From the NCBI GenBank assembly GCA_002049455.2, contig KV918774.1:1-64000 (forward strand): 64,000 bases of DNA, written 5' to 3'. Position numbers and translations under genes: made by a program. The notes beneath the pieces are model-generated. The model was not told the DNA's origin, did no database searches, and saw nothing but the letters and a program-made list of their open reading frames with translations. Of the stretch, positions 40,614 through 52,215 are shown in pieces (positions within the stretch are counted from its first letter, which is position 1; every line of letters starts with the position of its first letter). Origin of the DNA: Porphyra umbilicalis (Eukaryota; Rhodophyta; Bangiophyceae; Bangiales; Bangiaceae).

Positions 40614-40794
40614 TAACATGCAGGAATCGCTGGTTTAGGGGGAGCACATGCCCTGTGCCCCCCCCGATCGCGCCAACCCAGATTCTAAATCTTCCCCCCC
40701 CATATCCAACATTGACAATACCTTGATAAAGCCTTGACAAGGCCCTTGCATTTCCGTCAACCCGCCCCATCGCCGCCGCCATCGCAGCCGCTGC

Positions 40795-41337
40795 CTAACC
40801 GCGCGCCTCGCAGCCGCAGCCGCGCCCCACCAAACGCCGCCGTAACGGCGGCTGCGGCGGCGCCTGCCGCGCGGTGGTCGGCGGCAGCGGCGCCGCCAAA
40901 ATGGGCGCCCACCCCTGATTTGTGGCGTCGTGCGGCACGGCCCGGCGGCGATCGCGACGGCGATTGCGCCGCCCGTCGGCTCCGCAGAGGTCGTGACCCG
41001 CCCGCGCCACATCAGTCGCTGCCGCACCGGCGGCGGAGGCCGCGGCTGAGGGAGGACCTGTCTGAGAATTCCGAGGCCAGAGAGTGGGGGGGGGGGGGGA
41101 GGGGGGGGTCGCGATCATGCAAAGCAGCAGCGGGCCGGTTGGCGTGCAGGGCCAGCGAAAGCGCTGGTCCCACATGCGCTGCCGGCATGCGCTGAGCCTT
41201 CGTGGCGCTGACGTGGTGCGAAAGTGCCCGATGCCAGTCCACTTCACCGCCGTCTTCCGAAAGCAGCGTTGCTCCGCATCTGTCGGGCTGCAAGAGGACA
41301 GAAGATACGGTACGCAGCCGACAAGAAAGTAGCACAT
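40795..41337 (-). other. Unsupported ORF over GC-rich and poly-G sequence
   Basis: A 180-codon minus-strand frame across GC-rich sequence that includes a long G-run around 41,086-41,108. No domain is recognised and neighbouring frames are also open. I see no firm gene between 40.62 and 41.36 kb. Confidence 0.2.
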
Positions 41338-41367
41338 GCTTTATGATGGTCGACGTAAAAGTGCGCG

Positions 41368-42010
41368 TCAGTCCGAGGAAGCGGACCCCGCCGTGCTCGA
41401 GCGATCGCTTTGCTCCACAAAGAAGCGGCCCAGGTCTTCATCACCTCGACGCAGTTTAACGATGAACGGGCGCATCGACGCCAGCACAGCGGGCACCGTC
41501 AAGCGCATAGACGTCGCGCAATTCATCAAATCATCACACACCTGCTTGAGGTGAGCTCCGCAGGAGTCACAGATGCCCCCGTGTGCACTCTCCCTTACCA
41601 AATGAAGTTGGACATAGTATTCTTGACCTATTTCAGCTCCCTGCCTTCATGCAGCGACACAGACCGTTCTGCCGCCTTTTTCAGGTTCTTACCCGGAGCA
41701 CAAAAATTTCGGTTGATGCTGCTGAACACCTCTTCCGAGCCCCTGACGAACTTAAGCCGAGCCCAGCGTCGCGGTTGCGACGCGTTCGAGCGGCCTGCGT
41801 GTCCGACGCGTACTTGGGCGCGTTGCTCGGCGCCTCACGGATCGACGCGATGACATCTGTCTTGAAACCGTCCAAGTCAACCCTTCCGAGCGCCCCAGGA
41901 ACTGGTGGCGCAGCACCACCCGACCTTTGACCGCCCGCATCAGGAACGAGAGCGCATAGCGCGCTGCCGACGTCCGTGGATACCCCTTCGTCTTGCGCCA
42001 TGGCAGTCAT
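41368..42010 (-). CDS. Hypothetical two-exon gene, exons 42010-41693 and 41640-41368
   Basis: Exon 1 encodes 106 codons from MTAMAQDEGVS and ends at a GTAAGA donor (41692 leftwards). A 52-nt intron ends GGCAG. Exon 2 continues in phase with GAEIGQEYYVQLHLV and ends at 41368 (SSTAGSASSD), giving a protein of about 196 residues. Exon 2 contains CDSCGAHLKQVCDDLMNC, a small cysteine cluster that might bind metal. I recognise no family. Short intron, phase agreement and both splice consensus sequences support a real transcript. Additional 5' exons are possible. It could be a host gene or cargo of an unrecognised element. Confidence 0.5.
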
Positions 42011-42838
42011 GGCTGCCGCTGTTCGAACAGCTCAGCCTGCGCCGGCCCCGCCCAAAGCAGACCAATCAATGATTTAATACTGCGCCACGTGCGCCTGTCA
42101 ATGCTCTCCGCATGACGGTCGTGTCGCCGCGAGCGCTCACTTGTGGCACCGAGTGACCTCCTGCTGAGAGCGCACAGTCGTTCGAAGTCGCACGAGCGTA
42201 GGTTGTAGACGCGCTTGCATTTTCTCAATGTCATGCTTAGCGCACGATCACCGAGGCGCGGCTCTGCCAACGATGAGAGCGTTCAGGGTATCAGGCACGT
42301 GCCCGACAGCATTGCACACGGGGCCTGCCGCGTAGCATCGTGTGCACGTACGGTCGCTGCAGACGCAGCGAGCGTTGTCTTCGACGTTGATCGGATAATG
42401 TATGCCCCTGAGCCCTTGAACGTGGCAAGCTCCGCCCTTTCGAGCACCTGTTTTGTACCAGATTGCGACATTGACACCGAGTCAAGCATAGAGTTGACAT
42501 AGAAGCACAGAGAAAGCGTCCGAAGTGGAGTGCGCACCGGCTCTGCTCCTTCAGTACTTGCTCGGCTGCAAAGTGAACAACAGACAAACGCAACGAAAGG
42601 GGCATCGTACGCAACGCACACCGGCACATGTGCCCTCATGGACATGCTAGTGAAATGTACCATTGCGAGACAGCCCACCATCAGCAGAAGCCGCAGCCGC
42701 GGCACCGGGGGTCATGATCACTTGATGTCTCGTATGCAGGTCGGGGCGGTGGTGATGAGCTTAAGAGATAAACAAGCGACCAAAGGTTTCGAGCCGGCAA
42801 TTGGCCAACAGCGCACTGCGAGCGTGGTGAAGACCTGA
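42011..42838. other. Intergenic, nothing recognised
   Basis: Several short overlapping ORFs on both strands without domains or splice support. Confidence 0.5.
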
Positions 42839-42962
42839 TATTGTGCTTCCCAGAAAAAGTGGATCACCTTCTGCATCTGACTCTTCTGCCTGTCGAAACG
42901 GATCAGATACTGATGCCATGCAATTACATCTGATACGCAAGATTGTTTGCCCGTCACAATTC

Positions 42963-43052
42963 TTCCGATCCGTCCTCTCCTGTTTTAAGATTTGTTCCAG
43001 CCTCACAAATATTCCGATCCGTCTTTTCCACTTTCAAGATTTGTTCCAGTCT
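42963..43052. repeat. 49-bp tandem duplication near the left end of the Tc1-like element
   Basis: TTCCGATCCGTC followed by AAGATTTGTTCCAG occurs twice, 49 bp apart, with a few mismatches. Confidence 0.8.
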
Positions 43053-43237
43053 TCGTGCAAAACTTTTGTCGGTATTTGAGGAATGTTCGGACCGCGGGGC
43101 GTGACATCACCGATGCTGCGTCATCCACCGCTCATGCGGCGTCACGACGTCACGCCCATCACTGTCCCGCCACCCGTCCCCGTCGCTGCTACGTCGACGC
43201 GAGTCGCGCTTGTCCTTGCATATCCCCTACAGCAGCC

Positions 43238-45075
43238 ATGAGTACGTCGGCGGGAGGACGCTTGTACGCGTACGCGACTGGCCGGACGTGACACACCTAC
43301 ACGAAGACCCCGCCGCGCGCTGCGGGACCGCATGGAGTACGGCATATCCAATTACCTTTCTGACACCAGTTCTGTTCCCTTTTGCTTATTCCTCCGGCTG
43401 ATACGGATCGATCTACTCCTGCCTGCCATTGCACGCGTGTTTGGCTTCTTTCAGGCTCCATTTCCCCGCATGGAGGTGCACCGGTCCAGTCGGCCGTCCC
43501 GGCCGGTGCCAGTTCATCCCCAACATCCCCGGACGCGCCTGTGTTTGCAAGCTGTGGCGCTTGCGGGTACCGTAAGAAATACGCGTCGGAAAGCGTACCC
43601 TACTTCAAAGACTGCATCATCGTCAAGAACCGCATCCAGTGCCCGTCGGCATTGGAACCAACAGACGCGTACTACTCCCCGGTACCTTGCACCAAGGATG
43701 GCTGTGACTGCCTCAAATTGTACGTTGTCCCGGCTGCTGAGTGGGTATCGGACGGTATTTTCTCGTATCTGTCATCCCATTTCGGCTCCCCGTGGGCCCA
43801 CATGGTCACCTGCTGCTCCTCCGATGGCTCTTCAGTGCGGTACCCCATCTCACGCCCTCTATATCTATCATCGCCACGCTGTTCAGATCATTGCTTTGTA
43901 CCGTGCTGTTAACTTCCTGTGATGCCCTGACTCTTCTCGGCCATCTCTGGGTTTGAATCGCGCACCACAGATGCACGAAGTGCTACAAGAAGGGACACCA
44001 GCCCATTACTATGGCGTTGAGCCCGCGGCTGTTCAAAAAGAACATCACAAAGGGCGGCATTTCCTTCACAAAGAAGCCCAGTGCCAAACCTTCGCATCTC
44101 TCCTACGCGTGCCCACAATCGCGCCAGCCGTGGATCCTGGAGAGCGCCGCGCAGCGCAGCCGTGCCACGTGTGAGGCAGAAGACGAGAAGCTGGAGATGG
44201 AGCAGCGCCGACGCAATGGGCTTGTTGCCAACCTTGCTAGCGCGTCCAGACCACGGACAGACGTTATCGAGACGCTCGTCGAGCTGGGGTCGCCAGCCTC
44301 CACTGTGTCTGCTGCTAACGTTGCGGCAAGCAAAGAGCAGGCACGCTGTGCTGACGCTGGCCTGGACGCTGTAACCAGCGCCTGGGCCGGCGCTGTCACC
44401 AACGTGACGGGCGCACCAAGTGGGGTGGCATCGAATGATGCCGCTGGCATGGCGCTAGCCGTTCTGAGCGGCCGACGCGTCGACGCTGAAAAACGGTCGG
44501 CCAAGCGGCTCCGGGATGCAGCTGTTGGGCTTGAGGCCCCCCAGGGATCCCGTCGCCTGTACGTTGTCTTTCTGTTTAGGTCCATTATGCCGCACACTGT
44601 GTTCACATCTTTCTCGCTGTTTCCCATTCTGCCTTCATTGCGTTACTTGGTACTGACTCGCTCCATTCTTTTGCACCAGTGTTCTTTTTTTCTACGTCTG
44701 TTTCCGTTGGCTTGTGCCTGCAGGTCGCAGCGAATTTCTGACGTCGCACCGGTCGTCCTTTTGGACGATGCCGGCACCCCTTGTGTTACTGGGCCTTTCG
44801 GTCCTCCTCGATTGGCTCCGTCTCAAGTCGCGGGCTCGTTGACCAAGTGGGTATTTGCAGACGAGACTGGCTCTGAGAGGGCCGAGTTTAGGTCTCTTGT
44901 TGAGGCAGCTGCAACTGAGTTCGGCATCCGCGGTTCCACGCTGGGGGGGTCAGCAGACGTCGAGGAGCTCGTGACTCATCTTTTTTCTCACTTTGCAGCC
45001 ACCAACAAGGCGCTTGGCTGCCACAAAGCGAGCTGCCGGGACTGGATTGCATCTCTGCGCCCTGCGCAGCGCTGA
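43238..45075 (+). CDS. Hypothetical cysteine-rich four-exon gene
   Basis: Exons 43455-43839, 43971-44558 and 44724-45075 join in phase across GT-AG introns (GTACCC...CCACAG and GTACGT...CTGCAG). A minimal first exon 43238-43241 (ATGA, donor GTACGT) would complete a 443-codon frame; this part is the least certain. The N-terminal ~130 residues have about 13 Cys, including CGACGYRKKY, CTKDGCDC and, across the second splice, CTKCYKKGH, which suggests zinc binding. A charged helical stretch follows (CEAEDEKLEMEQRRRNGL), then an Ala-rich part and a C-terminal segment (SLTKWVFADETGSERAEF). No family is recognised. It may be cargo of the surrounding Tc1-like element. Confidence 0.6.
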
Positions 45076-46569
45076 TGCCTAAGTCGCCGCCCGCAACCCG
45101 GCCTGCATCTCTTTGCCGCATCGTTTTGAGTCGGGTGCATTCATCTTCTTGTTGTGTACGTTTCATTGGACAGATGTGCTGGGGGTGACTAGAGGAGCCA
45201 TACAGGAGATGGATGGGTATACACCTTTATTGTCAGCCTAGAGCGTCCTTTTTGCATCTATACCCTTCCCCTCGGACGATAGAACATCAGGCGATAAGCG
45301 CACCCAGTTGTCATTGGCGCTGGACTTTCCACGTTCCCCTGTGGCATGATCAGCAACGAGAGGTCATGTGCTGCAAGCCTAGGCGTCCATCAGTCATCTT
45401 GCCATCAGAGACCAGTGAGTTGCCTCGCATTCGCAACGACGTGATGAGAGGGCGAAAACCGATTCCAGCAAGCTGCTATTGTTTGCATTCAAGCGGCGAT
45501 GAGACAGATGCTCTGTACAAGTGGTGGCGGCCAAAGTAAGGCGCCAAGAGAGAGAGGGAAACACAGGTTGCAAACGCTGGGAACAGCCGAGCCCAAAGGT
45601 AAACACGGATGGTTGGCCGAGGCACAGGCCAGCAGTACATCAGAAACAGTCTACGATGCGAGCAAGCAGTTTTCCACCGCACAGATGGGAATCGAAACGA
45701 AGTGGAGTGCTCAGCGAGGAGCGAGATGGATATGGCACGGCGAGCAGAAGGAGCGAATGCCGGGCGTCTTGTCTGGCTGAGATGGTCAGTGAATCTGACG
45801 CTGAATGGAGTACTAAGCCGGGGCCGGCGCGTGAGTTGGGAGCGGTCAGCGTGCGCTAAGGTTAGTAAGACCAGATGTGGCGGTCAGAGCAAGGGCGGCC
45901 CCAAGCGAGAGATACAAACAAAAAGGGGAGAGGCGACAGGTGCAACGGTCTGTGGGAATGCTGACTGTGTAGACACAAGACGGAGCCAGTCGAAGAGTGA
46001 ATGCAATGCGTCGGAGAATATTTTGGCATAGCTCCCGCTGCACCCCCCTCGAGAAAGAGAGCAAGGCGACAATCATACCCAGCCCTTGCCGGTTCGGCCC
46101 TCATCGTAGATACGACAACCATCAGAAAAAACGCAGAAAACCAAACTGTAGAAGCGCAGCACACGTCCCACATTGGAGTGGGGCGGCGAGTTGAAAGCAC
46201 GTTAGGCAACAGAACATGAAGCGGGGATGTGGCAGACGATGGCGGATGGCGCATAGCGGGGAAAGGCAGAAATACCAGGCATCCACACGATACCGAAAGA
46301 GAACCAGGGAGACACCAAGCAAGCGCATACCGATTCACAAAGCACCCGCAATCGTCCTCGGTACCCAAAGGCCGGGCCCGCACAGGAGGTGGGTAACAAG
46401 TGCACGACCGAAACCGCGGGTCCAGTGGCGCGGGGGCCGTGTTGGAGAATGCCACACCGTGTGGCATCGACGGGCCAAGGTCGACTTACGTAACCCCAAA
46501 AAAATTCCACACACGAAGCGCACCTGGAAGCCAACGGTCGACGTGCCGAGGGTCCAAGACAGCAAAAAG
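45076..46569. other. Non-coding or unrecognised
   Basis: Short ORFs on both strands lack domains. It separates the plus-strand gene from the minus-strand transposase. Confidence 0.5.
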
Positions 46570-47703
46570 TTACGGCGCCGTGCGCACGACAGGAAGGGGA
46601 CGGAAGACACCCTCCAACGGTCCACCTGGCCCTGTCAGTTCGGGCAGGTGTCGCAACGATTGCCGACGCGCCTCGTGATAATGCCCCCGGATTGCGGCTG
46701 GAGGCACAGACGCCCATGCCAACACGTGAAGCATTCGGTCGGGCAGATCTGGGTGGCCAAAGGCCAGGTCCCGAACTTTGGCCTTGTAGTCCGCAAAAGT
46801 TGGTTCGATGCTCGAGAGATGTGGGCAGTAGGGAGGAAGTCGCATCCGCCGGACGCCGTTCATCGCAAGAGGTTGGTCCGCCGCCTGGATATGCACACCT
46901 GCATTATCGTAAAGTAAAACACAATCATCAAGTTGGACGTCCCATGGAACACCAGGAACGTACGCGTTCATCCGCATTGCAAGGCTTGTACAAAAAGCCA
47001 TCCAGTCATCCCCAACTTGTGCAGGGGGGGTCTCGTGGATGGCCAAATCCAGTACCCCCCGCGTGTACGACACAGCCACAATGGATGAAAATCGCGTTCG
47101 CGGGCGGGGGTCGGGGGCCAGGATCTCAACCTTGTCGCCCACTGGACCCCAACCTCGAGGATGCACCATGGCCCCTCCGTCAATGTGCGTCTCGTCCGCG
47201 ACGACGATGCACCGATCTGGAACATTGCTGTACCGCCGGCTGTGGAGCTCGGCCGCCTGGGCGCACCGCTCCTGTGCCAGTCGCTCGACTTTTTTGACAG
47301 AGAATCCAATAGCATTGAGCATTCGGGAGAGGGAAGAGATGCTGTGGGGCCAGGACGCGTCAAAATCTGGCAAGGTCATCAAGCGGGAAAAAATCGACTT
47401 CATCTCGCGAAGAAAAACCTCGGGATATGACCGCACAAGGCTCTCCAAAGCGCGTAAGAAGGGGGCTTGGAAACGCGCCGCATCAACGTGCCTGTTCTCC
47501 AGAACAAGATCGCTCCACGGTGACCCGCCGCGCACGAAATTGTTCCACCATCCCATCGCTGCCGCCCTGCTGCACCCGCAGTGCTCGATGATCGAATCCC
47601 AACTGAGGCCACGCTGGCGGTTGCGAATTACCTGCCAGCGCACCGCGAGAGGAAACATGCTTGCACGCAAAGATGGCTTAAGCCTTAGCCCTGTCGTCTT
47701 CAC
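46570..47703 (-). CDS. Tc1/IS630-like DDE_3 transposase
   Basis: An intact 377-codon frame. The N-terminus holds a helix-turn-helix for end binding (LSWDSIIEHCGCSRAAAMGW). The catalytic core has D in VVADETHID, D in LLYDNAGVH and E in PHLSSIEPTF, with about 33 residues between the second D and the E, as in the DD(E/D) Tc1/mariner-IS630 group. LPPYCPHLSSIEPTF is the family's hallmark near the last acid. Start MKTTGLRLKP at 47703; Met at SLRASMFPL is an alternative. The gene is uninterrupted, so this is the one transposase here that could still encode a full protein. Confidence 0.9.
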   Translation of the reverse strand: MKTTGLRLKPSLRASMFPLAVRWQVIRNRQRGLSWDSIIEHCGCSRAAAMGWWNNFVRGGSPWSDLVLENRHVDAARFQAPFLRALESLVRSYPEVFLREMKSIFSRLMTLPDFDASWPHSISSLSRMLNAIGFSVKKVERLAQERCAQAAELHSRRYSNVPDRCIVVADETHIDGGAMVHPRGWGPVGDKVEILAPDPRPRTRFSSIVAVSYTRGVLDLAIHETPPAQVGDDWMAFCTSLAMRMNAYVPGVPWDVQLDDCVLLYDNAGVHIQAADQPLAMNGVRRMRLPPYCPHLSSIEPTFADYKAKVRDLAFGHPDLPDRMLHVLAWASVPPAAIRGHYHEARRQSLRHLPELTGPGGPLEGVFRPLPVVRTAP

Positions 47704-47994
47704 AGGGGGGTTGGGGCATCTGCTGCCGCATCACCTGTGGCGTTGCCGTGTTTGGGGAAAAATAGTAGCAGGGGTGGGGAAGGTTGTGCCTGGTCTGCCG
47801 CGACGACGCACATGACCCGCGTCGCGTTGCGCGGGAGGGGGTGCGATCGAGCTGAGACCCGAGGGGGCGCCCACAGACGGTCCAGGCCTTGAGACGAACG
47901 CGGGCGCGCACGTGCGCACAGAAAATGATATGCACATCGGATAGCAAAAAAAAAAAAACAGCGTCGAACGCAAATCAACCTGTTTATTCGTTTT

Positions 47995-49100
47995 TCCCCA
48001 TTGATGGCATCGCCAATCGGTGATCCCCCCGGGCCTTGTCGCAGACCGAGACCAAAACCGCCATTGAACGCGCATCTGCGGGGGGGGGGGGGGGGTGGGG
48101 GACGATCCGGACCAGTGCCCAGTCCGGAAATTTGATGTACAACAAAGTGGAACCAAATGAACTTTGGGTGGGGACGGTCGCGGTCAACCGCAGTCGCCCC
48201 GAGCCTGGGCGTCGAGTGAGCCAGAAATCACCATGGAATGCGCATCTAGGGGGGGGGGGGGGGTGGGGGCTGAACCATACAGTGCACTGCGCACGTGTTC
48301 TAGTCTGCAACTGAGGTGTACAATATCAAACTTGGGCGATTGCCGCATCGCCCACCGGCTGTGGCCCCGAGGCTGGGCGCCGACTGAGCCCAAAATCGCC
48401 ACGGAATGCGCATCTGGGGGTGTGGGGGTGGGGGTGGGGGACGATCCGGACCAGTGCCCAGTCCGGAAGCTCCGATGTGCAGCAAGGTGGAACCAAATGA
48501 ATTTTGGGTGCTGACAGTCGCGGTCAACCGCAGCCGCCCCGAGCCTGGGCGCCGACTGAGCCAGAAATCACCATGGATTGCGCATCTGGGAGGGGGGGGG
48601 GTGGGGGCTGAACCAACCAATGGACTGCGCAGGTGTTTCAATCTGCAACTGAGGGCTGCAATGTCAATTTTGGGCAATGGCCGCATCGCCCACCGGCTGT
48701 AGCTCCGAGCCTGGGCGCCGACTGAACCAGAAATCACCATGGAATGCGCATCTAGAGGGGGGGGGGGTGGGGGCTGAACCATCCAGTGCACTGCGCACGT
48801 GTTCCAGTCTGCAACTGAGGTGTACAATCTCAAATTTGGGCAATGGCCGCATCGCCCACCGGCTGTGGCCCCGAGGCTGGGCGCCGACTGAGCCCAAAAG
48901 CACCATGGCTTGCGCATCTGGGGGGGAGGGGGGGCGGGGGCTGAACCATCCAGTGCACTGCGCAGGTGTTCCAATCTCCAACTGAGGGGTGCAATGTCAA
49001 TTTTGGGCGACGGCCGCATCGCCCACCCGCTGCGTCCCCGAGGGTGGGCGCCGATCGGGCTGGAAAATGCCATGGAATGCGCATCTGCATGGGGGGGGCG
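47995..49100. repeat. Satellite: seven units of 166-172 bp, each with a G-run
   Basis: The word CGCATCT recurs at 48071, 48241, 48409, 48581, 48747, 48913 and 49080, each followed by a run of 9 or more G (partly interrupted). Two variants of the part after the G-run alternate A-B-A-B-B-B: A has CCGGACCAGTGCCCAGTCCGG, B has CAGTGCACTGCGCA. Long minus-strand ORFs across it are repeat read-through. Confidence 0.88.
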
Positions 49101-50270
49101 GGAACGAAAAAAGCACGAGCTCGTGGACCCCAGTGATCTGTGGTCCGAGGATGGGCTCCTTTCTTGCCGGCATTGCAGCGTGGCAGACGGCAAGCTGCAG
49201 TTTTGGGGGCTGTCTGCCAGAACGTCACAGGCAGCTTTGGATGGCCGAGAAAATGTGACGGACGCCGGGCGCGGCGCCCGTTTTGGATCGCCGCAGCGAC
49301 ACCGTGTCCACAATAGGAGATGCAAAGCAAATGCGCTGGTCCACAGGCCTGAGCTGCGACGGGGTTGGCTCCACGGCTCGTCGTTGATCATTGCGCTTGG
49401 GCACACCCACTGAGCGCAGATGTCCACCTGATGCATGCGATGGGACAAGGCTCAGTGCAGCTGGTGGAGGGTTTTCCATTGATTTACTTGCAGGGAGCCA
49501 ATCACAGGTTCGGAACCTGGCTGGAGGGCAGCAGGAAAGAACAGGATGAACGAGTTTGGGCTACACCAACCTGTGATGGCGTGTAGATACGGCGCATGCA
49601 GAAGTGGGGGCCGGCGGGTTTTGCGCACTTGTGCTCGTGAGTCGTCATTCAGCCGGTCTGTCCTGAGATCTTATCACAAATCGGCCAAGACTGGCCTGTT
49701 CATTTTGTATCGTTCCCTGTGGCCCAATGGGGTGGCGCGAAACACCGGCCCTGTCCCTTGCAGCAGCCTCAACTCTCTCGGATGTGCGTTCGAAGACGTC
49801 GGAAGCCCTTCAATGACAAACAATTGCTCTGAAGCGGATCAGTTGCTTCGCACAGAGGGATCCACTTTTTCTGGGAAGCACAATTAAGGACTTCAGCAAA
49901 CGTCGTCGTCGTCAGTGCCAATAGTGCCAAATCCACCGTCAGAAAACAGCGTAAAATTAAGCGACCCCAAACATTGAAACGATCATGAGGACTTCCACGC
50001 AAGATACATAAACTATGTAAAAAATAGAAAGTACCCCTTGTTTTTGTGTTCAGTTCAGATCGGCCAAAATTGAGCAGCCTGCAATAAGCGAATCACTTCG
50101 CGGGGCATATGGGTCGCGAGTGTTCCGTTCCTCCGTGTAGGCCACTTTTATTAACATTGAGCGGAATCAGCCGTCTGTTGTGACGAGAACGCACTGTACA
50201 AACCAGTCTGGGCCCCTGCCATAGGAGGCCTGTGAGGGCTGGCACGTCGCAAGCTACATGGAGATGTTAC

Positions 50271-50309
50271 TGCTGATCCCCCAATTCTGTCCTCATCGCC
50301 TCGGAATTG
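50271..50309. mobile_element. Truncated end of a TA-type MITE
   Basis: TGCTGATCCCCCAATTCTGT and the following bases match the terminal inverted repeat of the MITE at 62849-63289. The copy is cut off by H4. Confidence 0.7.
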
Positions 50310-50490
50310 TCAGAGCACGCCCAACAACGTCTCCCCCAAGTTCTGAAACCCCAAACGGAATATGCCACGTTTGCTTACGTGGAGGGCGGTGAGCGGCCCC
50401 CCATTTCTCTCATCCAAGAGGGCCCTCTGCCCTCCTGGAGTAACCGGAAACGAGGGCTTCATGATCACTAGATGGGGAAAGCAAGATGGG

Positions 50491-50520
50491 GGATGCGCGC
50501 CCAGCAACGTTCGTCCCCAA
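50491..50520. repeat. Internal direct copy of the H4 terminus
   Basis: GCGCGCCCAGCAACGTTCGT and following CCCCAAG resemble the terminal GCACGCCCAACAACGTCTC about 180 bp to the left, in the same orientation. Confidence 0.6.
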
Positions 50521-52215
50521 GTGGTCGAAATTCGTGCATATCGTGAAGCAGTCTCGATGCCACGACACACCGGACGAAAAGGCTGCCGTGCGGCAAAGAT
50601 CGGGAGACAAAGTGTCTATGATCCTAGTGAAACCTTCCAAATCGCGTCAATAAAGTACACTTTTGGCAGACACGTCTGAAAGAGAGCGACACGAATCGTG
50701 AACATCGGACGAAGCGGTCGCACCACGCGTCCAGAGTCAGCACGGCGGGAGAAACTTGTCACACTTGTCTCGAACCCGAGTCTCACGGGACAAACCAGAG
50801 GTGCTGGCGTTGGTCGAGGTTCCCTCAACGGGTGCGTGATGCGATGCGCTGTCGCGACAAGCCCGAGTCGTGGACCGCGCGGTCCGTCCCGAAGCGCCTT
50901 TTGGGTGCGTCCAGAAGCAACGGTGGCCGACGCAATTCGTTGGACCAGGCGTCGGCAGTCCCGGGAGGCGGGCTGGTGCAAGAATCCATTGGGGCAGTAT
51001 CGCTGGTCCGACGCTAGAAAACTGGTCCGATCCCGCAACCAGTCTCACGATTTGTTTGCTTGACATGGGGAAATATTGAAAAGTTTGTAGTCGTATGGAG
51101 TCTTGTCATTGGCTCGCGGAATTGTTTAGAAAAACACAGATGGAAGGCGGATTCGATGCGGCGAGTGGTCAGCCGGCCCATGATCATATTGTGTTGCTTC
51201 CTGTGTCCTGTGTGCCCCCCTCCCGCCCAACCGGTCATTCAGGGCCACCCCGTGACCACTGCGGTTTGGGCGGGGGTGCGTGAAGAGCGCGCGGGTCACC
51301 GCGCATTGCGGCTGGGGAGGTGTCAACCGGGGTTCGTGTCCACCGCGGGCGCCCTCGAAGACACCTCGTGTATTTCGGGCCCGCTGCGGGCCTGCTCCCC
51401 CCCCCTACCCCTCGTCCAGCGCGCACGAGGGGTCCCCCGGGCACGGTCGAGCACTGGCGCAGCTTGCGGGGGCGCGCCTCCCTCCCGCCCTCTGGCCCAA
51501 CGAGCGCCTGCGCGACACCGACCTCGTGCTTGCCGCCGGCGTGCCTGAGCGGAAGACGCAGGCGGCTCCTTCCCCTCCTCCCCCTGCCCCACTCGAGCTG
51601 ATTCTCTTCTTTTTGCCTCCCGCGCGCGCCTGATGCAACCGACACGCCGCCGGTCTACCGCGAGCTCCGGCGGCGCATCCGTGCGCTCTGGTGACCGCTC
51701 CCCCCTTGTGTCCGTCTCCACCCCCGGCCTTCAAAAGCAGGCCTTCTTCCCCCCCCCCTTTCCGATCATGACCCGTAAGCCGGACCGAGAGCGCGACACG
51801 GAGCGTCGCCGTGACCAGCGTCGTCTTCATCCAGAGCGGCTCGCCGTGGTCGCGCGGTGCACGTGCTTTTGCCATATCACGGGCTGCCCACCGCGCTCAA
51901 CGTCGGCCCCACCACGCGGGGAGCCCGCGCTTCCTGTCTCTAAAAGCTGTGCGCCGCCGGCTGGCCAAGGACCGCCGGTAGCTGGCGGCGCCTGGGTGCC
52001 GCCGCCCAACGCTACACCGAATCAGGGCGGCGGCAATTGGCCGGCGGGGCGGGACGGTCGTCACTGCCGGCGCGCGGCAGCTGGGGCCGGGGACCAAGGA
52101 TTGATCCCAACCAAGGTGGCGGACATTTGGGAGGGGGAGCGGGACGGGCGTCGCTGCCGCCGCGTGACGAGAAGGTGCCGCCGGCTCCCTGCCTGGACAA
52201 TCAAGCCGGCGGCCG

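Larger units (their letters stand above)
42841..49883. mobile_element. Probable 7-kb Tc1-like element with cargo
   Basis: The ends carry a 25-bp perfect inverted repeat, TTGTGCTTCCCAGAAAAAGT plus GGATC (42841-42865 and 49859-49883), with weaker similarity further in. Flanks are TA on the left and TT on the right, one mutation from the TA duplication of Tc1/mariner. The interior holds a DDE transposase (46570-47703, minus), a four-exon gene (43238-45075, plus) and a satellite array. It is large for this superfamily, so the repeats could instead be two independent insertions. I consider one element more likely. Confidence 0.6.

Noticed and set aside
48300-49448. 382-codon ORF on the minus strand
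   Set aside because: It reads through the 166-172-bp satellite in shifting phase; no domain.
42841-49883. Assigning the pair of inverted repeats to piggyBac because TTAA adjoins the right end
   Set aside because: No TTAA at the left end and the enclosed transposase is Tc1-like.
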